Origin: Chrysophaeum taylorii
Taxonomy: Eukaryota; Sar; Pelagophyceae; Pelagomonadales; Pelagomonadaceae
DNA: 64,000 nucleotides
Direction: 5' to 3'
NCBI GenBank assembly: GCA_029834535.1
Contig: JAQMWT010000057.1
Coordinates: 248,001-312,000, forward strand
Shown here: positions 11,603 through 22,542 of the stretch, piece by piece
Layout: each line of letters begins with the position of its first letter
Position numbering within the stretch: the stretch's first letter is position 1
Notes under the pieces: generated by a model
Seen by the model: only the letters and a program-made list of their open reading frames with translations
Told to the model about the DNA's origin: nothing
Database searches by the model: none
Position numbers and translations under genes: made by a program

Positions 11603-12974
11603 TTCCAAAAAAATTCTGGTTCTCGACGACGATGGTGTTTTCGTTCAAGAGTCACACGTTGATACAACTGTCGCCCGACTCGGGAAGTTTGGCGTTCTGT
11701 TGTCCGATCTTGGCAAACCCCCTCTATGTCATTTTCCTTTCAACACGCGGTGATGATCGCTGCTCTTCTTGCTTTACGTCGTTGATTCGGCCGTCGTTGG
11801 CAACAGAGGCCTTGCGAGCGCACTCGTGAGTCGCGTGGCACGTACGAGCTCCTCGACGTAGGGAGCGAGAACGCCGCAGATCGGCTCGGATTCGAGTTAA
11901 GGAAGTCGGCCGAGCGCTCGGAAGGTGTTCGCGCTCGCGAGTCGGATCGGATCACGATCCGCCGTGGAAATGGACTCAAGCGATGATGTCGTCGCGTGGA
12001 TCTCAACACATGTCGACAAAGCACCAGACGAGGAGCCCTCCGAGTTGGCGAAGAGGCAGCGGACTGCCGCGGCTCCGGCGCGGTCGAACGAGAGCCAACA
12101 GCAGCTGGAGCAGCCAAGGAAAGTCGAGGCGCCGGCGCCTCGGCGCACCTACCAAGGGGAAGCTACCGCGGCTCGCTCGCGGCGCTGTCGTCTTCCTGTC
12201 CGTGCAGCAAGATCCGGAGCCGGCCCAAAGACACGGCGAGTAGTTCGAACGAAGATAGATGCTCCGGCTGCTTCTGCGCGAGTGCTCTTCGAAGAGCGTG
12301 GTACGTTGGCGATGGCTGTCGTTCCTTGCAGTTGACCCTCAAGGATCGACCAGCACGCTACTGCGCCGAGCTGGACAATAAGCAACATCGTTGCCAAGCT
12401 TAACGAAGATGTCGAGCGCGAGCTCCTCCGACAGTTTCCTCGTGCTTTACCTTTCCTCGTCGGTCCCTTGCGACGAACAGGGCTTCGGTTTCGTAGTCCC
12501 CGTGCCATCATCATCATCAAGACAAAGCTACCCGACACCCCATACGATGGTTGCGTTGAAGAAAATAATGCGCCCTAAGAAACGGACGCGTCTTGCTTTG
12601 ACCTTTTTTTTCTATAGCGCCGCCGCCTACGATCATACAAGGTCCGACGCAACATCAACCAAGCCCGGTGGCTGACTTGCTTCAGAAACAACTCCAAGGT
12701 CTACGGAGTGGTCAGCGGTGTGGGGCCTGCGCTCGACGAAGAACCGTAAGAGGAGGACCGGACGAGGATTATTTGTGACAGAAAGGGAGGGAGCCCCATC
12801 TCCTTTTAGCGGTCGCGAGAAGTTGATTATAATGCTTGCTTTTGCGCCATAGCCCAGTGCGGAGAATAGCCAAACGAGAGATGCCGTTCGGACAGGAAGA
12901 AATGTCTGTCTGTCTGACTGTCAAGCATGCTCAGACTCTCGTCCGTCAGTTATCGTAGTCTATTGCGCGCCTTT
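11603..12974 (+). other. unrecognised tract with possible plus-strand coding exons
   Basis: No family is recognised. Three plus-strand stretches look protein-like: about 11,610-11,752 (reads ILVLDDDGVF and TVARLGKFGVLLSDLG), about 11,925-12,335 (acidic, Gln/Arg-rich) and about 12,380-12,560 (reads NEDVERELLRQF). A pyrimidine tract and TATAG at about 12,605-12,618 precede a further open stretch to about 12,750 (reads YKVRRNINQARW, ending in a stop). These could be exons of one degenerate or lineage-specific gene, but I cannot connect the frames with confidence. 12,760-12,974 is probably the 3' flank of the minus-strand cpn10 gene. Confidence 0.2.
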
Positions 12975-13397
12975 CTATTCAGGCTTGACGACGGCGGCGA
13001 CGTCCTGGTAACGGATAAAAGAGAAGCGTCTTATTTCGTCGTCGCCGCCGCCAGTCTGCTCGTCGCGGGGGCCTATGCCCCAGGGATATTTGAGATAGAC
13101 GAGATCGCCGGGCGAGAGGTCGTTGGGAGTGACGTGGCCGGCTTCGCCTTCGAGACCCGTTCCAACAGAAACGACGCGGGCGAGATGCATTGGTGGGTCT
13201 TCGGGGACAACCAGGAACAAACCCCCCTCCGACGTCTCGGGCGGGGGAAGTCGTTCGACGTACACGAGGTCGTAGACCGCGTCTTGCCGGAGCAGCTCTG
13301 CGGCATTCTCGACGGCGACGCCCGAGAAGAGCTGTGTCGCTCTCTTTGTCGCCGTCGGCGCGAACCCCAAGCCGGTCGAGATCAACAACAAAAACAT
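12975..13397 (-). CDS. plastid-targeted co-chaperonin, cpn10/GroES family
   Basis: A 140-residue protein. GroES forms the seven-subunit lid of the cpn60 folding chamber. Residues about 42-137 show the GroES pattern: a mobile-loop-like segment PPPETSEGGLFLV (51-63), ARVVSVGTG (73-81), a GDLVYLKY strand (97-104) and the C-terminal IRYQDVAAVV (128-137). I choose the Met at 13,397 because the next residues are a short hydrophobic signal-peptide-like run and then GLG|FAPTA, matching the ASAFAP-type junction with Phe after the cleavage site that routes proteins into red-derived complex plastids. The open frame extends upstream to 13,565, but that part lacks a signal. Acidic and Gly insertions (about 82-94 and 112-122) are longer than in bacterial GroES. 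I infer a plastid stromal role. Confidence 0.78.
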   Translation of the reverse strand: MFLLLISTGLGFAPTATKRATQLFSGVAVENAAELLRQDAVYDLVYVERLPPPETSEGGLFLVVPEDPPMHLARVVSVGTGLEGEAGHVTPNDLSPGDLVYLKYPWGIGPRDEQTGGGDDEIRRFSFIRYQDVAAVVKPE

Positions 13398-13639
13398 CCT
13401 TACCCTTAATTTGAATCCTTGCCCCTCGAGGCGACGTGGTTTTTTGGCAGTGTAGAAATCTATTGTTTTGGTGTGCGAAAAGACAGAAGGAAGTTTCGTC
13501 CTCGTCTCGACGCTGATGGGTCGAGCTCGCACCTCGCTCTCCCGCGCCCTATCTAGCTTGGGCACTATGTATTTTCAGTCTATGCGGCAAGCGCGAGCAT
13601 CAGCACTAATAAGTGTCGCTCTCGTTGCGAGCGCATAAT

Positions 13640-14950
13640 AATAACCAGCTATCTATGTACTGTGATGGCAGCCTGCTCAAGTTCGACGCTTACACAGGAT
13701 GCGCCGTAGTGCACTCTGCCGCCGTGCTCAAATGCCAGGTCTTCCCGACTCGGTGTCCAGCGACTGAAAAACGGCACGTCTTCGAAGGTCTTATCAGCGT
13801 TGGATCTCCGAACAGCGATGTCTCCAAAAGCGCGAAGTCGAGTAAACAACAATATTGGCCTGGGACTAGATCTTCCATCGAGTCGGTGCAGCCGAACATG
13901 TAGTGGCGGTCTACAGCAGGGCTGAGTGCAGTCGACGGGTCCTCGAAGATCCGATGCCCTCCTCCTCGCAACGTGCTCCGCCAAGTCGGGGTCGAGTGAC
14001 AGCTTCTTGACGATGGCGTCAGGATTGTCCTCCAATCCTCTTGCAACCACATCGTGCGACATCTCCACGTATTTGCGCGGCAGCGATTCAGTCGACGCAA
14101 TAACCGCGCTTCAGGAGAACCTGACGCACGCTACCGCGGTAGCCGAGGTGCCCGTCGCCCACCTCTCGTGTTCTGCCGTCGGCGTCGCATTCCGTCGTTT
14201 GCTCGTCGTCGATAAGACTGCGCATCACGTCGGCGAAATCTGCATTGCGCACGATCTGATACGATAGGGGCCGGTTCCGAAGCCGCGACGCCAAGCCCAT
14301 CCCTGTAGTGCGACGGGGCCAACGCGAGGTCGACTACCGAGTTGCCTATTCGCACATGCGAACAGAGCGTCGTGTCGGCTTCCGCAGGACGGAGGACTAT
14401 TCCTTGGGGCCAAGAGCGACCGCCGTCAGCCGAACGAGACTTAATTGTCCGTCCGCGCAGGAGCTCGCCCGGGATGACGCCTTCGCGATCGAGCGCTGTC
14501 GGTACAAAACCCGACGCTCGAGCTTTCTGTACTCTTGCAGGTCGAAGGCGCCGAGTCCGCACAAATTGCTTGGATTCTTAATATCGGTCACGTCGACGTG
14601 GAGGTCACTCGGGTCGGTACTTCCAGCAGTTGGCCTGACCGGTTCTGCTTCTGACATCACCTCATTGTGTACGTTGTCCTCGTCGTCCTCGTCGTCACGC
14701 ACTCCACCGTTGTCCCTGACTGACTTGGCTCGTTTTTTTTTTCTCGCAGCTGGTAGCGGCTGGAAGAAGGCCGTTCGAGCCTCTGCAGCGTCGCCTTTGC
14801 TTCAGCTACCCGCGGCTCCTCAGCACGCTCGTCGCGTTCAATCTCTTCGTTGGTACGGCGCTTTCGCGGCTGAAGGTCCCTCCCCCGAAACATCGTTCGG
14901 TCAGTGGGTCGGTCGATGTTGCTTGCCCGTCGAAAAGTCTTGAGCAGCAC
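13640..14950 (-). pseudogene. decayed, unrecognised coding tract
   Basis: Minus-strand peptides look protein-like but switch frame repeatedly. From the 5' end: a charged segment at 14,657-14,950 (NEEIERDERAEEPR), an acidic one at 14,397-14,702 containing NLCGLGAFDLQEYRKL, then LSYQIVRNADFADVMRSLID at about 14,240, DVVARGLEDNPDAIVKKL at about 14,040 and FEDVPFFSRW at about 13,780. No domain is recognised. CGLGAF plus an acidic/aromatic follow-up recurs on the minus strand near 54,330, with similar DNA around GGCGCCGAG, so this may be one member of a decayed mobile family. A lineage-specific spliced gene is the alternative. Confidence 0.3.
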
Positions 14951-15604
14951 GACACCACAAAATTAATGCTGACGTGTGACGAGCTATTGATTCTGGCCTC
15001 TCATTGTCTAGTGCTGACGCGCGTCTAGCTAAACGAACCAACCAGCGTCGTTCAGGTTAGCTCGTCATAGAGAGAGAGCGAGCTCGCAGAACACAATCAG
15101 CCCCACGTTCTTCGCTTCCCTAAGAAGTCTACCGCCCGAGCGACAGGATTTTAATATGGGCATGAGAGCAAAATGAAGTGGACATGAGGGAGCAACAGCA
15201 AGCCAGCCTGGAAATGTAGTTTCATGGTTTGAAACAAACGCACGACGGTGGTACCCCGGCAGCGCAGGACCTTCGAGATTGCCCTCAATTTGAGACGTCG
15301 GAAGTCTCGAGATCGGAGCAATCGAGCGAGCATCTCGATTAATGCCAGTCAGCCGTCCTAGAGCGCGCTCGTATTGTCCAAAATAAATCTTAATGAGCTT
15401 TGCTTGACATGAGGGGAACGACGTGTTCGATGTCGGATAGACGGCGGCGTGCCCAGCGACAGCACAGCGCTCGCCATCGATCAGAGAGCCATTCCCACAC
15501 ACTCATTTTTCGAAATAATAACGTCGGGAATACTCCCGGAACTGAACAAACCTTACGTGGCCAATCAACTTTTATGCCCTGCCTACTAGTTAAGGCCTTA
15601 CAAG
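14951..15604. other. intergenic, no recognised gene
   Basis: A minus-strand open frame at 15,065-15,502 (145 codons) has no recognised domain and no clear start context, so I do not call it a gene. GAGAGAGA-type low complexity occurs near 15,068. The satellite array begins at about 15,605. Confidence 0.3.
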
Positions 15605-15679
15605 TGCCAGTAAGTTCACCTAGTCCCAATCTCTAACCCCAGTAAGTTCACCTGGTCCCAGTAAGTTCGCCTGGTCAGT

Positions 15680-16525
15680 CCTAACTACTAATCGACAGAT
15701 GTTTGTCTGTTTGTCTGTCCCTCGATTTAGGGTAAGGATCAGGTAGGCGCGACAGTAAGGATCAGGTCGACGCGAGAGCCAGACGAGGCGTCGGAGTTCT
15801 TTTCGGCCGACTAGGTTGGGTCGGAAGACGACGCCTCGCTCTTTACAGTCGAGTTTTCGACTCCCTGACAGCCAACGGCATGCTGGCTTTGAGCGCGAGC
15901 TTAAGGTCTTCGCAATCTCGACCCGTCGCACGGCCACTGCAACGGTACCAGATACGTGATCGATCGTGTCGTGTCACCGAGGCTCCTCCAACCTGTATCC
16001 CTCAAGCCCCACCGACGCCAAACGATCAACAAGAGCCAGGACCAGACGCCCCGCGAGGTCCGCGTCCTCTTGCCCACAAGCCCGTCTTCTGTGTGGTGAA
16101 TATAGTGACCAGGTGAACTTACTGAGACCAGGTGAGCTTACTGGGAGTTTTAGAGTAAAATGAAAGGTTAGCGGCGTGTGCGGATCGAAGCAGCTTAGAT
16201 TGGCTGTGGCGACAGCGACGAGCTCGAAGGAGTGGTGTGAGCACGAGTGGGTTTACGCCGAACTTACTGGGGTTGGAGATTTGGACTAGGTGAACTTACT
16301 GACCAGGTGAACTTACTGGGACCAGGTGAACTTACTGGGGTTAGAGATTGGGACAAGGTGAACTTACTGGCGAAGCCCGTCTTCTGCCACGTCCAGCTCT
16401 ACGTGGCTCTCTGTCGATCGGCAACCTCGAGGATATCCTCTTCTTGGTCGACGACTCCACCCTACTCCACACGTGCTGCGCAATACCGATAAGCCCCCTC
16501 CCGGCGTCTACACGCGCACTATAGG
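15680..16525 (+). mobile_element. Helitron helicase-derived unit A, split by minisatellite
   Basis: The left part (15,680-16,090) opens with the CTAACTACTAATCGACAGATG leader and TTTGTCTG run and carries the CNGTRY-like middle of the helicase, but lacks the ILQAVYGDLADYF block. The C-terminal part (16,371-16,525; CHVQLYVALCRSATSR, then a DILFLVDDSTL frame) sits about 280 bp away. Between the parts lie minisatellite copies and one module, so an originally single unit appears to have been opened by array material. Confidence 0.7.
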
Positions 16526-16834
16526 TTAACTTACTGGGGCCAGGTGAACTTACTGGAACCAGGTGAACTTACTGGGGTTAGAGATTGGGACTAGGTGAAT
16601 TTAGTGACCAGGTGAGCTTACTGAGACCAAGTGTGAACTTACTGGGGCTTTTAGAGTAAACTCAAAGTTTAGCGGCGTGTGCGGATCAAAGCAGCTTAGA
16701 TTGGCGGGGGTGAGAGCGACGAGCTCGAAGGAGAGTGGGGTGAGTGGGTGCGGGTTTACGCCGAACTAAAGAGATTGGGTTTACGCCGAACCTACTGGGG
16801 TTAGAGATAGGTGAACTTACTGGCCTGCACTTGT

Positions 16835-17547
16835 CCTAACTACTAATCGACAGATGTTTGTCTGTCTGTCTGTTTGTCTGTTTGTCCCTCGATTTAGGGT
16901 AAGGATCAGGTAGGCGCGAGAGTAAGGATCAGGTAGGCGCGAGAGCCAGACAGTGATCCACCAAGCCGTCTACGGCGACCTCGCAGACTATTTCCACGAC
17001 CCGCGGCGGCGCTTTCAGCGCGCCATTCTCACGCCCCGTCGAAACGATGTTGTCGATGCTGACAACGCGCGCATGACCGCGGCCTTTTTTTCCCGGAGAC
17101 GAGGCGTCGGAGTTCTTTTCGGCTGACTAGGCTGGGTCGGAAGACGACGCCTCGCTCTTTACAGTAGAGTTTTCAACTCCCTGACAACCAACGGCATGCT
17201 GACTTTGATCGCGAGCTTAATGTCTTCGCAACCTCGACCCGTCGCACGGCCACTGCAACGGTACCAGATACATGATCGATCGTGTCGTTGTCACCGAGGC
17301 TCCTCCAACCTGTATCCCGTAAGGCCCGCCGACGCCAAACGATCACCAAGAGCCAGGGCCAGACGCCCCGCGAGGTCGGCGTCCTCTTGGCGAAGCCCGT
17401 CTTCTGCCACGTCCAGCTCTACGTGGCTCTCTGTCGATCGGCAACCCCGAGGAGATGTACTCATCTGGGTCGACGACTCCACCCTACCCCACACGTGCTG
17501 CGCAATACCGATAAGCCCCCTCACGGCGTCTACACGCGCACTGTAGG
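16835..17547 (+). mobile_element. Helitron helicase-derived unit B
   Basis: The unit reads, in order, AVYGDLADYFHDPR, AILTPRRNDVVDADNARMTA, SEDDASLFTVEF, CNGTRYMIDRVVVTEAPP and INK/TKSQGQTPREVGVL...KPVFCHVQLYVALCRSATPR. These are the C-terminal blocks of the PIF1-like helicase of Helitron Rep/Hel proteins, where the canonical motif is close to NKSQGQT..VG..L..PVF.HGQLYVALSR. The blocks occupy different frames, so the copy cannot encode an intact helicase. Confidence 0.8.
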
Positions 17548-17691
17548 TGGACTTACTGGGACCAGGTGAACTTACTGGGGTTGGAGATTGGGACTAGGTG
17601 AGCTGAGTGACCAAGTGAAACTGGGACCAGACCAGGTGAACTTACTAGGGTTAGAGATTGGGACTAGGTGAACTTACTGGCCTGCACTTGT

Positions 17692-17715
17692 CCTAACTAC
17701 TAATCGACAGATGTT

Positions 17716-17746
<31 letters not shown>

Positions 17747-18410
17747 TTGTCCCTCGATTTAGGGTAAGGATCATGTAGGCGCGAGAGTAAGCATCAGGTA
17801 GGCGCGAGAGCCAGAAAGTGATCCTCCAAGCCGTCTACGGCGACCTCGCAGACTATTTCCACGACCCGCGGCGGCTCTTTCAGCGCGCCATTCTCACGCC
17901 CCGTCGAAACGATGTTGTCGATGCGGACAACGCGCGCATGACCGCGGCCTTTTTTTCCCGGAGACGAGGCGTCGGAGTTCTTTTCGGCTGACTAGGCTGG
18001 GTCGGAAGACGACGCCTCGCTCTTTACAGTAGAGTTTTCAACTCCCTGACAACCAACGGCATGCTGACTTTGATCGCGAGCTTAATGTCTTCGCAACCTC
18101 GACCCGTCGCACGGCCACTGCAACGGTACCAGATACATGATCGATCGTGTCGTTGTCACCGAGGCTCCTCCAACCTGTATCCCGTAAGGCCCGCCGACGC
18201 CAAACGATCACCAAGAGCCAGGGCCAGACGCCCCGCGAGGTCGGCGTCCTCTTTCCCAAGCCCGTCTTCTGCCACGTCCAGCTCTACGTGGCTCTCTGTC
18301 GATCGGCAACCCCGAGGATATACTCTTCTTGGTCGACGACTCCACCCTACCCCACACGTGCTGCGCAATACCGATAAGCCCCCTCCCGGCGTCTACACGC
18401 GCACTGTAGG
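17692..18410 (+). mobile_element. Helitron helicase-derived unit C
   Basis: Same block order as unit B and very similar sequence (both share ATGTCTTCGCAACC where later units have AAGTCTTCGCAACC), suggesting that B and C are sister copies. The helicase frame is broken in the same places as in the other units. Confidence 0.8.
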
Positions 18411-18740
18411 TGAACTTACTGGGACCACGTGAACTTACTGAGGTTTGAGATTGGGACTAGGTGAACTAAGTGACCAGGTGAACTTACTGGGACCAAGTGA
18501 ACTTACTGGGGTTTTTAGAGTGAACGCAAAGGCTAGCGGCGTGTGCGGATCAAAGCAGCTTAGATTGGCGGAGGTGAGAGCGACGAGCTCGAAGGAGAGT
18601 GGGGTGAGTGGATGTGAGCACGAGTGGGCTTACGCCGAACTTACTGGGGTTAGAGATTGGGACTAGGTGAACTTACTGGGACCAGGTGAACTTACTGGGG
18701 TTAGGTGAACTTACTGGCGAACTTACTGGCCTGCACTTGT

Positions 18741-19437
18741 CCTAACTACTAATCGACAGATGTTTGTCTGTCTGTTTGTCCGTCTGTCTGTTTGTCCCTC
18801 GATTTAGGGTAAGGAACAGGTAGGCGCGAGAGTAAGGATCAGGTAGGCGCGAGAGCCAGACAGTGATCCTCCAAGCCGTCTACGGCGACCTCGCAGACTA
18901 TTTCCACGACCCGCGGCGGCTCTTTCAGCGCGCCATTCTCACGCCCCGTCGAAACGATGTTGTCGATGCTGACAACGCGCGCATGACCGCGGCCTTTTTT
19001 TCCCGGAGACGAGGCGTCGGAGTTCTTTTCGGCCGACTAGGTTGGGTCGGAAGACGACGCCTCGCTCTTTACAGTCGAGTTTTCAACTCCCTGACAACCA
19101 ACGGCATGCTGACTTTGATCGCGAGCTTAAAGTCTTCGCAACCTCGACCCGTCGCACGGCCACTGCAACGGTACCAGATACATGATCGATCGTGTCGTTG
19201 TCACCGAGGCTCCTCCAACCTGTATCCCTTAAGGCCCGCCGACGCCAAACGATCAACAAGAGCCAGGGCCAGACGCCCCGCGAGGTCGGCGTCCTCTTTC
19301 CCAAGCCCGTCTTCTGCCACGTCCAGCTCTACGTGGCTCTCTGTCGATACTCATCTGGGTCGACGACTCCACCCTACCCCACACGTGCTGCGCAATACCG
19401 ATAAGCCCCCTCCCGGCGTCTACACGCGCACTATAGG
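18741..19437 (+). mobile_element. Helitron helicase-derived unit D
   Basis: Reads the same helicase blocks, from ILQAVYGDLADYF through KPVFCHVQLYVALCR. A short deletion follows LYVALCR compared with B and C. It shares the AAGTCTTCGC variant with F, G and H. Confidence 0.8.
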
Positions 19438-19802
19438 TGAACTTACTGGGACCAGGTGAACTTACTGGGGTTTGAGATTGGGGTTACTGGGACCACGTGA
19501 ACTTACTGGGGTTTGAGATTGGGACTAGGTGAACTGAGTGACCAGGTGAAACTGGGACCAGATGAACATACTGGGGTTTTAGAGCAAAGGGTTTTTAGAG
19601 TAAACTCACTCAAAGGTTGGCGGCGCGTGCGGAGGCGAGAGCGACGAGCTCAGAGGAGTTCGTGTGAGCTAGGTGAACTTACTGACCAGGTGAACTTATA
19701 TGAAACTAACTGGGACCAGGTGAACTTACTGGGACCAGGTGACCAGGTGAACTTACTGGGGTTAGAGATTGGGACTAGGTGAACTTACTGGCCTGCACTT
19801 GT

Positions 19803-19998
19803 CCTAACTACTAATCGACAGATGTTTGTCTGTTTGTCCCTCGATTTAGGGTAAGGATCAGGTAGGCGCGAGAGCGCGAGAGCCAGACAGTGATCCTCCA
19901 AGCCGTCTACGGCGACCTCGCAGACTATTTCCACGACCCGCGGCGGCTCTTTCAGCGCGCCATTCTCACGCCCCGTCGAAACGATGTTGTCGATGCTG
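19803..19998 (+). mobile_element. Helitron helicase-derived unit E, 5' part only
   Basis: Contains the leader and the ILQAVYGDLADYF...LTPRRNDVVDA block, then breaks off into TTTGTCTG repeats and a segment with TTTAAATGTCGACTGCTAAG (about 20,020-20,100) that recurs inverted at 23,215-23,490. Unit F restarts directly after it. Confidence 0.75.
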
Positions 19999-20103
19999 TG
20001 TCAGATGTTTGTTTGTTTGTCTGTTTGTCTGTCTTTAAATGTCGACTGCTAAGAGGGGGGTGTGTGTGTGGGGAGCATGAAGGATGTGGGTGGGTTTGTG
20101 TCT

Positions 20104-20765
20104 GTCCCTCGATTTAGGGTAAGGATCAGGTAGGCGCGAGAGTAAGGATCAGGTAGGCGCGAGAGGCAGACAGTGATCCTCCAAGCCGTCTACGGCGACC
20201 TCGCAGACTATTTCCACGACCCGCGGCGGCTCTTTCAGCGCGCCATTCTCACGCCCCGTCGAAACGATGTTGTCGATGCTGACAACGCGCGCATGACCGC
20301 GGCCTTTTTTTCCCGGAGACGAGGCGTCGGAGTTCTTTTAGGCAGACTAGGTTGGGTCGGAAGACGACGCCTCGCTCTTTATAGTCGAGTTTTCAACTCC
20401 CTGACAACCAACGGCATGCTGACTTTGATCGCGAGCTTAAAGTCTTCGCAACCTCGACCCGTCGCACGGCCACTGCAACGGTACCAGATACATGATCGAT
20501 CGTGTCGTTGTCACCGAGGCTCCTCCAACCTGTATCCCGTAAGGCCCGCCGACGCCAAACGATCACCAAGAGCCAGGGCCAGACGCCCCGCGAGGTCGGC
20601 GTCCTCTTGCCCAAGCCCGTCTTCTGTCACGTCCAGCTCTACGTGGCTCTCTGTCGATCGGCAACCCCGAGGATATGCTCTTCTGAGTCGACGACTCCAC
20701 CCTACCCCACACGTGCTGCGCAATACCGATAAGCCCCCTCCCGGCGTCTACACGCGCACTGTAGG
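20104..20765 (+). mobile_element. Helitron helicase-derived unit F
   Basis: A complete-length unit without the TACTAAT leader, starting at the CCCTCGATTTAGGG element and ending at the CACGCGCACTGTAGG terminus shared by all units. Helicase blocks are as in unit B. Confidence 0.8.
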
Positions 20766-20906
20766 TGAACTTACTGGGACCAGGTGAACTTACCGGGGTT
20801 TGAGATTGGGATAGGTGAATATAGTGACCAGGTGAACTTACTGGGACCAGGTGAACTTACTGGGGTTAGAGATTGGGACTAGGTGAACTTACTGGCCTGC
20901 ACTTGT

Positions 20907-21617
20907 CCGAACTACTAATCGACAGATGTTTGTCTGTTTGTTTGTCTGTCTGTCTGTCCCTCGATTTAGGGTAAGGATCAGGTAGGCGCGAGAGTAAGGA
21001 TCAGGTAGGCGCGAGAACCAGACAGTGATCCTCCAAGCCGTCTACAGCGCCCTCGCAGACTATTTCCACGACCCGCGGCGGCTCTTTCGGCGCGCCATTC
21101 TCACGCCCCGTCGAAACGATGTTGTCGATGCTGACAACGCGCGCATGACCGCGGCCTTTTTTTCCCGGAGACGAGGCGTCGGAGTTCTTTTCGGCCGACT
21201 AGGTTGGGTCGGAAGACGACGCCTCGCTCTTTACAGTCGAGTTTTGAACTCCCTGACAACCAACGGCATGCTGACTTTGATCGCGAGCTTAAAGTCTTCG
21301 CAACCTCGACCCGTCGCACGGCCACTGCAACGGTACCAGATACATGATCGATCGTGTCGTTGTCACCGAGGCTCCTCCAACCTGTATCCCTTAAGGCCCG
21401 CCGACGCCAAACGATCGACAAGAGCCAGGGCCAGACGCCCCGCGAGGTCGGCGTCCTCTTGGCGAAGCCCGTCTTCTGCCACGTCCAGCTCTACGTGGCT
21501 CTCTGTCGATCGGCAACCCCGAGGATATCCTCTTCTGGGTCGACGACTCCACCCTACCTCACACGTGCTGCGCAATACCGATAAGCCCCCTCCCGGCGTC
21601 TACACGCGCACTATAGG
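20907..21617 (+). mobile_element. Helitron helicase-derived unit G
   Basis: A complete-length unit with leader, helicase blocks and shared terminus (CACGCGCACTATAGG). Closest to D by the AAGTCTTCGC and CTTAAGGCC variants. Confidence 0.8.
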
Positions 21618-21962
21618 TGAACTTACTGGGACCACGTGAACTTACTGGGGTTTGAGATTGGGACTAGGTGAATATAGTGACCAGGTGAACTAACTGGGAC
21701 CAGGTGAACATACTGGGGTTTTTAGAGTAAAGGGTTTTTAGAGTAAACTAAAAGGTTGGCGGCGCGTGCGGATCAAAGCAGCTTAGATTGGCGGAGGCGA
21801 GAGCGACGAGCTCAAAGGAGTTGGTGTGAGCTAGGTGAACTTCCTGACCAGGTGAACTTATATGAAACTTACTGGGACCAGGTGAACTTGCTGGGGTTAG
21901 AGATTGGGACTAGGTGAACTTACTGGCCTGCACTTGTAAGTTCCAAAAGGTGAGGGTAGGAA

Positions 21963-22278
21963 TGCCGGTCCTGGTGCGTGCGAGTGCCCGGGGCTATATA
22001 TACCCCTGTGCTTCCCCATCATAGTGAAACGTGAACATCTGGGGCGAGTCAAGCATGTATGCGAGACGGTGGGGACCCAGCAGACGACGACGCCATCTGC
22101 TTAAGATGAACACATCTGCGTCGGAGATGAACATCCGGTCCTGGTAAGTGAAAGCGCCCAGATGAGGGGGGTCTAGTGTGTGTGCTAGACGATGGGGCTC
22201 CAGCAGTTGGCGACGGCAACTGGTTCGAAATGCCGGTCCTGGTGTGTGCGAGTGCCCGGGGCTAAATATACCCCTGTG
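21963..22278. repeat. central spacer of the array with 50-bp direct repeats
   Basis: Two 50-bp copies (21,963-22,012 and 22,229-22,278), almost identical, open AATGCCGGTCCTGG and contain the near-palindrome GGGGCTATATATACCCC (GGGGCTAAATATACCCC in the second). A third, partial copy of CCGGTCCTGGT lies at about 22,136, and the DNA between them is itself two diverged units (GAGACGGTGGGGACCCAGCAG and AGACGATGGGGCTCCAGCAG). The array orientation flips right after the second copy. No gene is seen. Confidence 0.75.
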
Positions 22279-22542
22279 AGTTCACCTAGTCCAAACTCTC
22301 TAACCCCACTAACCTCAGTAAGTTCGGCGTAAACCCACTCGTGCTCACACCCACTCCTTCGAGCTCGTCGCTCTCGCCTCCGCCAATCCAAGCCGCTTTG
22401 ATCCGCACACGCCGCTAACCTTTGAGTTTACTCTAAAAACCCCACTAAGTTCACCTGGTCCCAGTAAGTTCACCTGGTCCCAGTAAGTTCACCTAGTCCC
22501 AATCTCAAACCCCAGTAAGTTCACCTGGTCCCAGTAAGTTCA

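Noticed and set aside
15680-15715. TACTAAT plus pyrimidine run and TTTAG in each unit as a live intron
   Set aside because: It resembles branch-point and acceptor signals, but the unit downstream is broken coding, so at most it is an inherited intron remnant.
18863-21639. 200-codon frames starting MILQAVYGDLADYF in the array units as host genes
   Set aside because: They are repeated truncated helicase pieces whose frame leaves the helicase after the DADN block; later helicase blocks lie in other frames.
22215-22245. tRNA-like B-box (GGTTCGAAATGCC)
   Set aside because: No matching T-stem, A-box or cloverleaf could be found around it.
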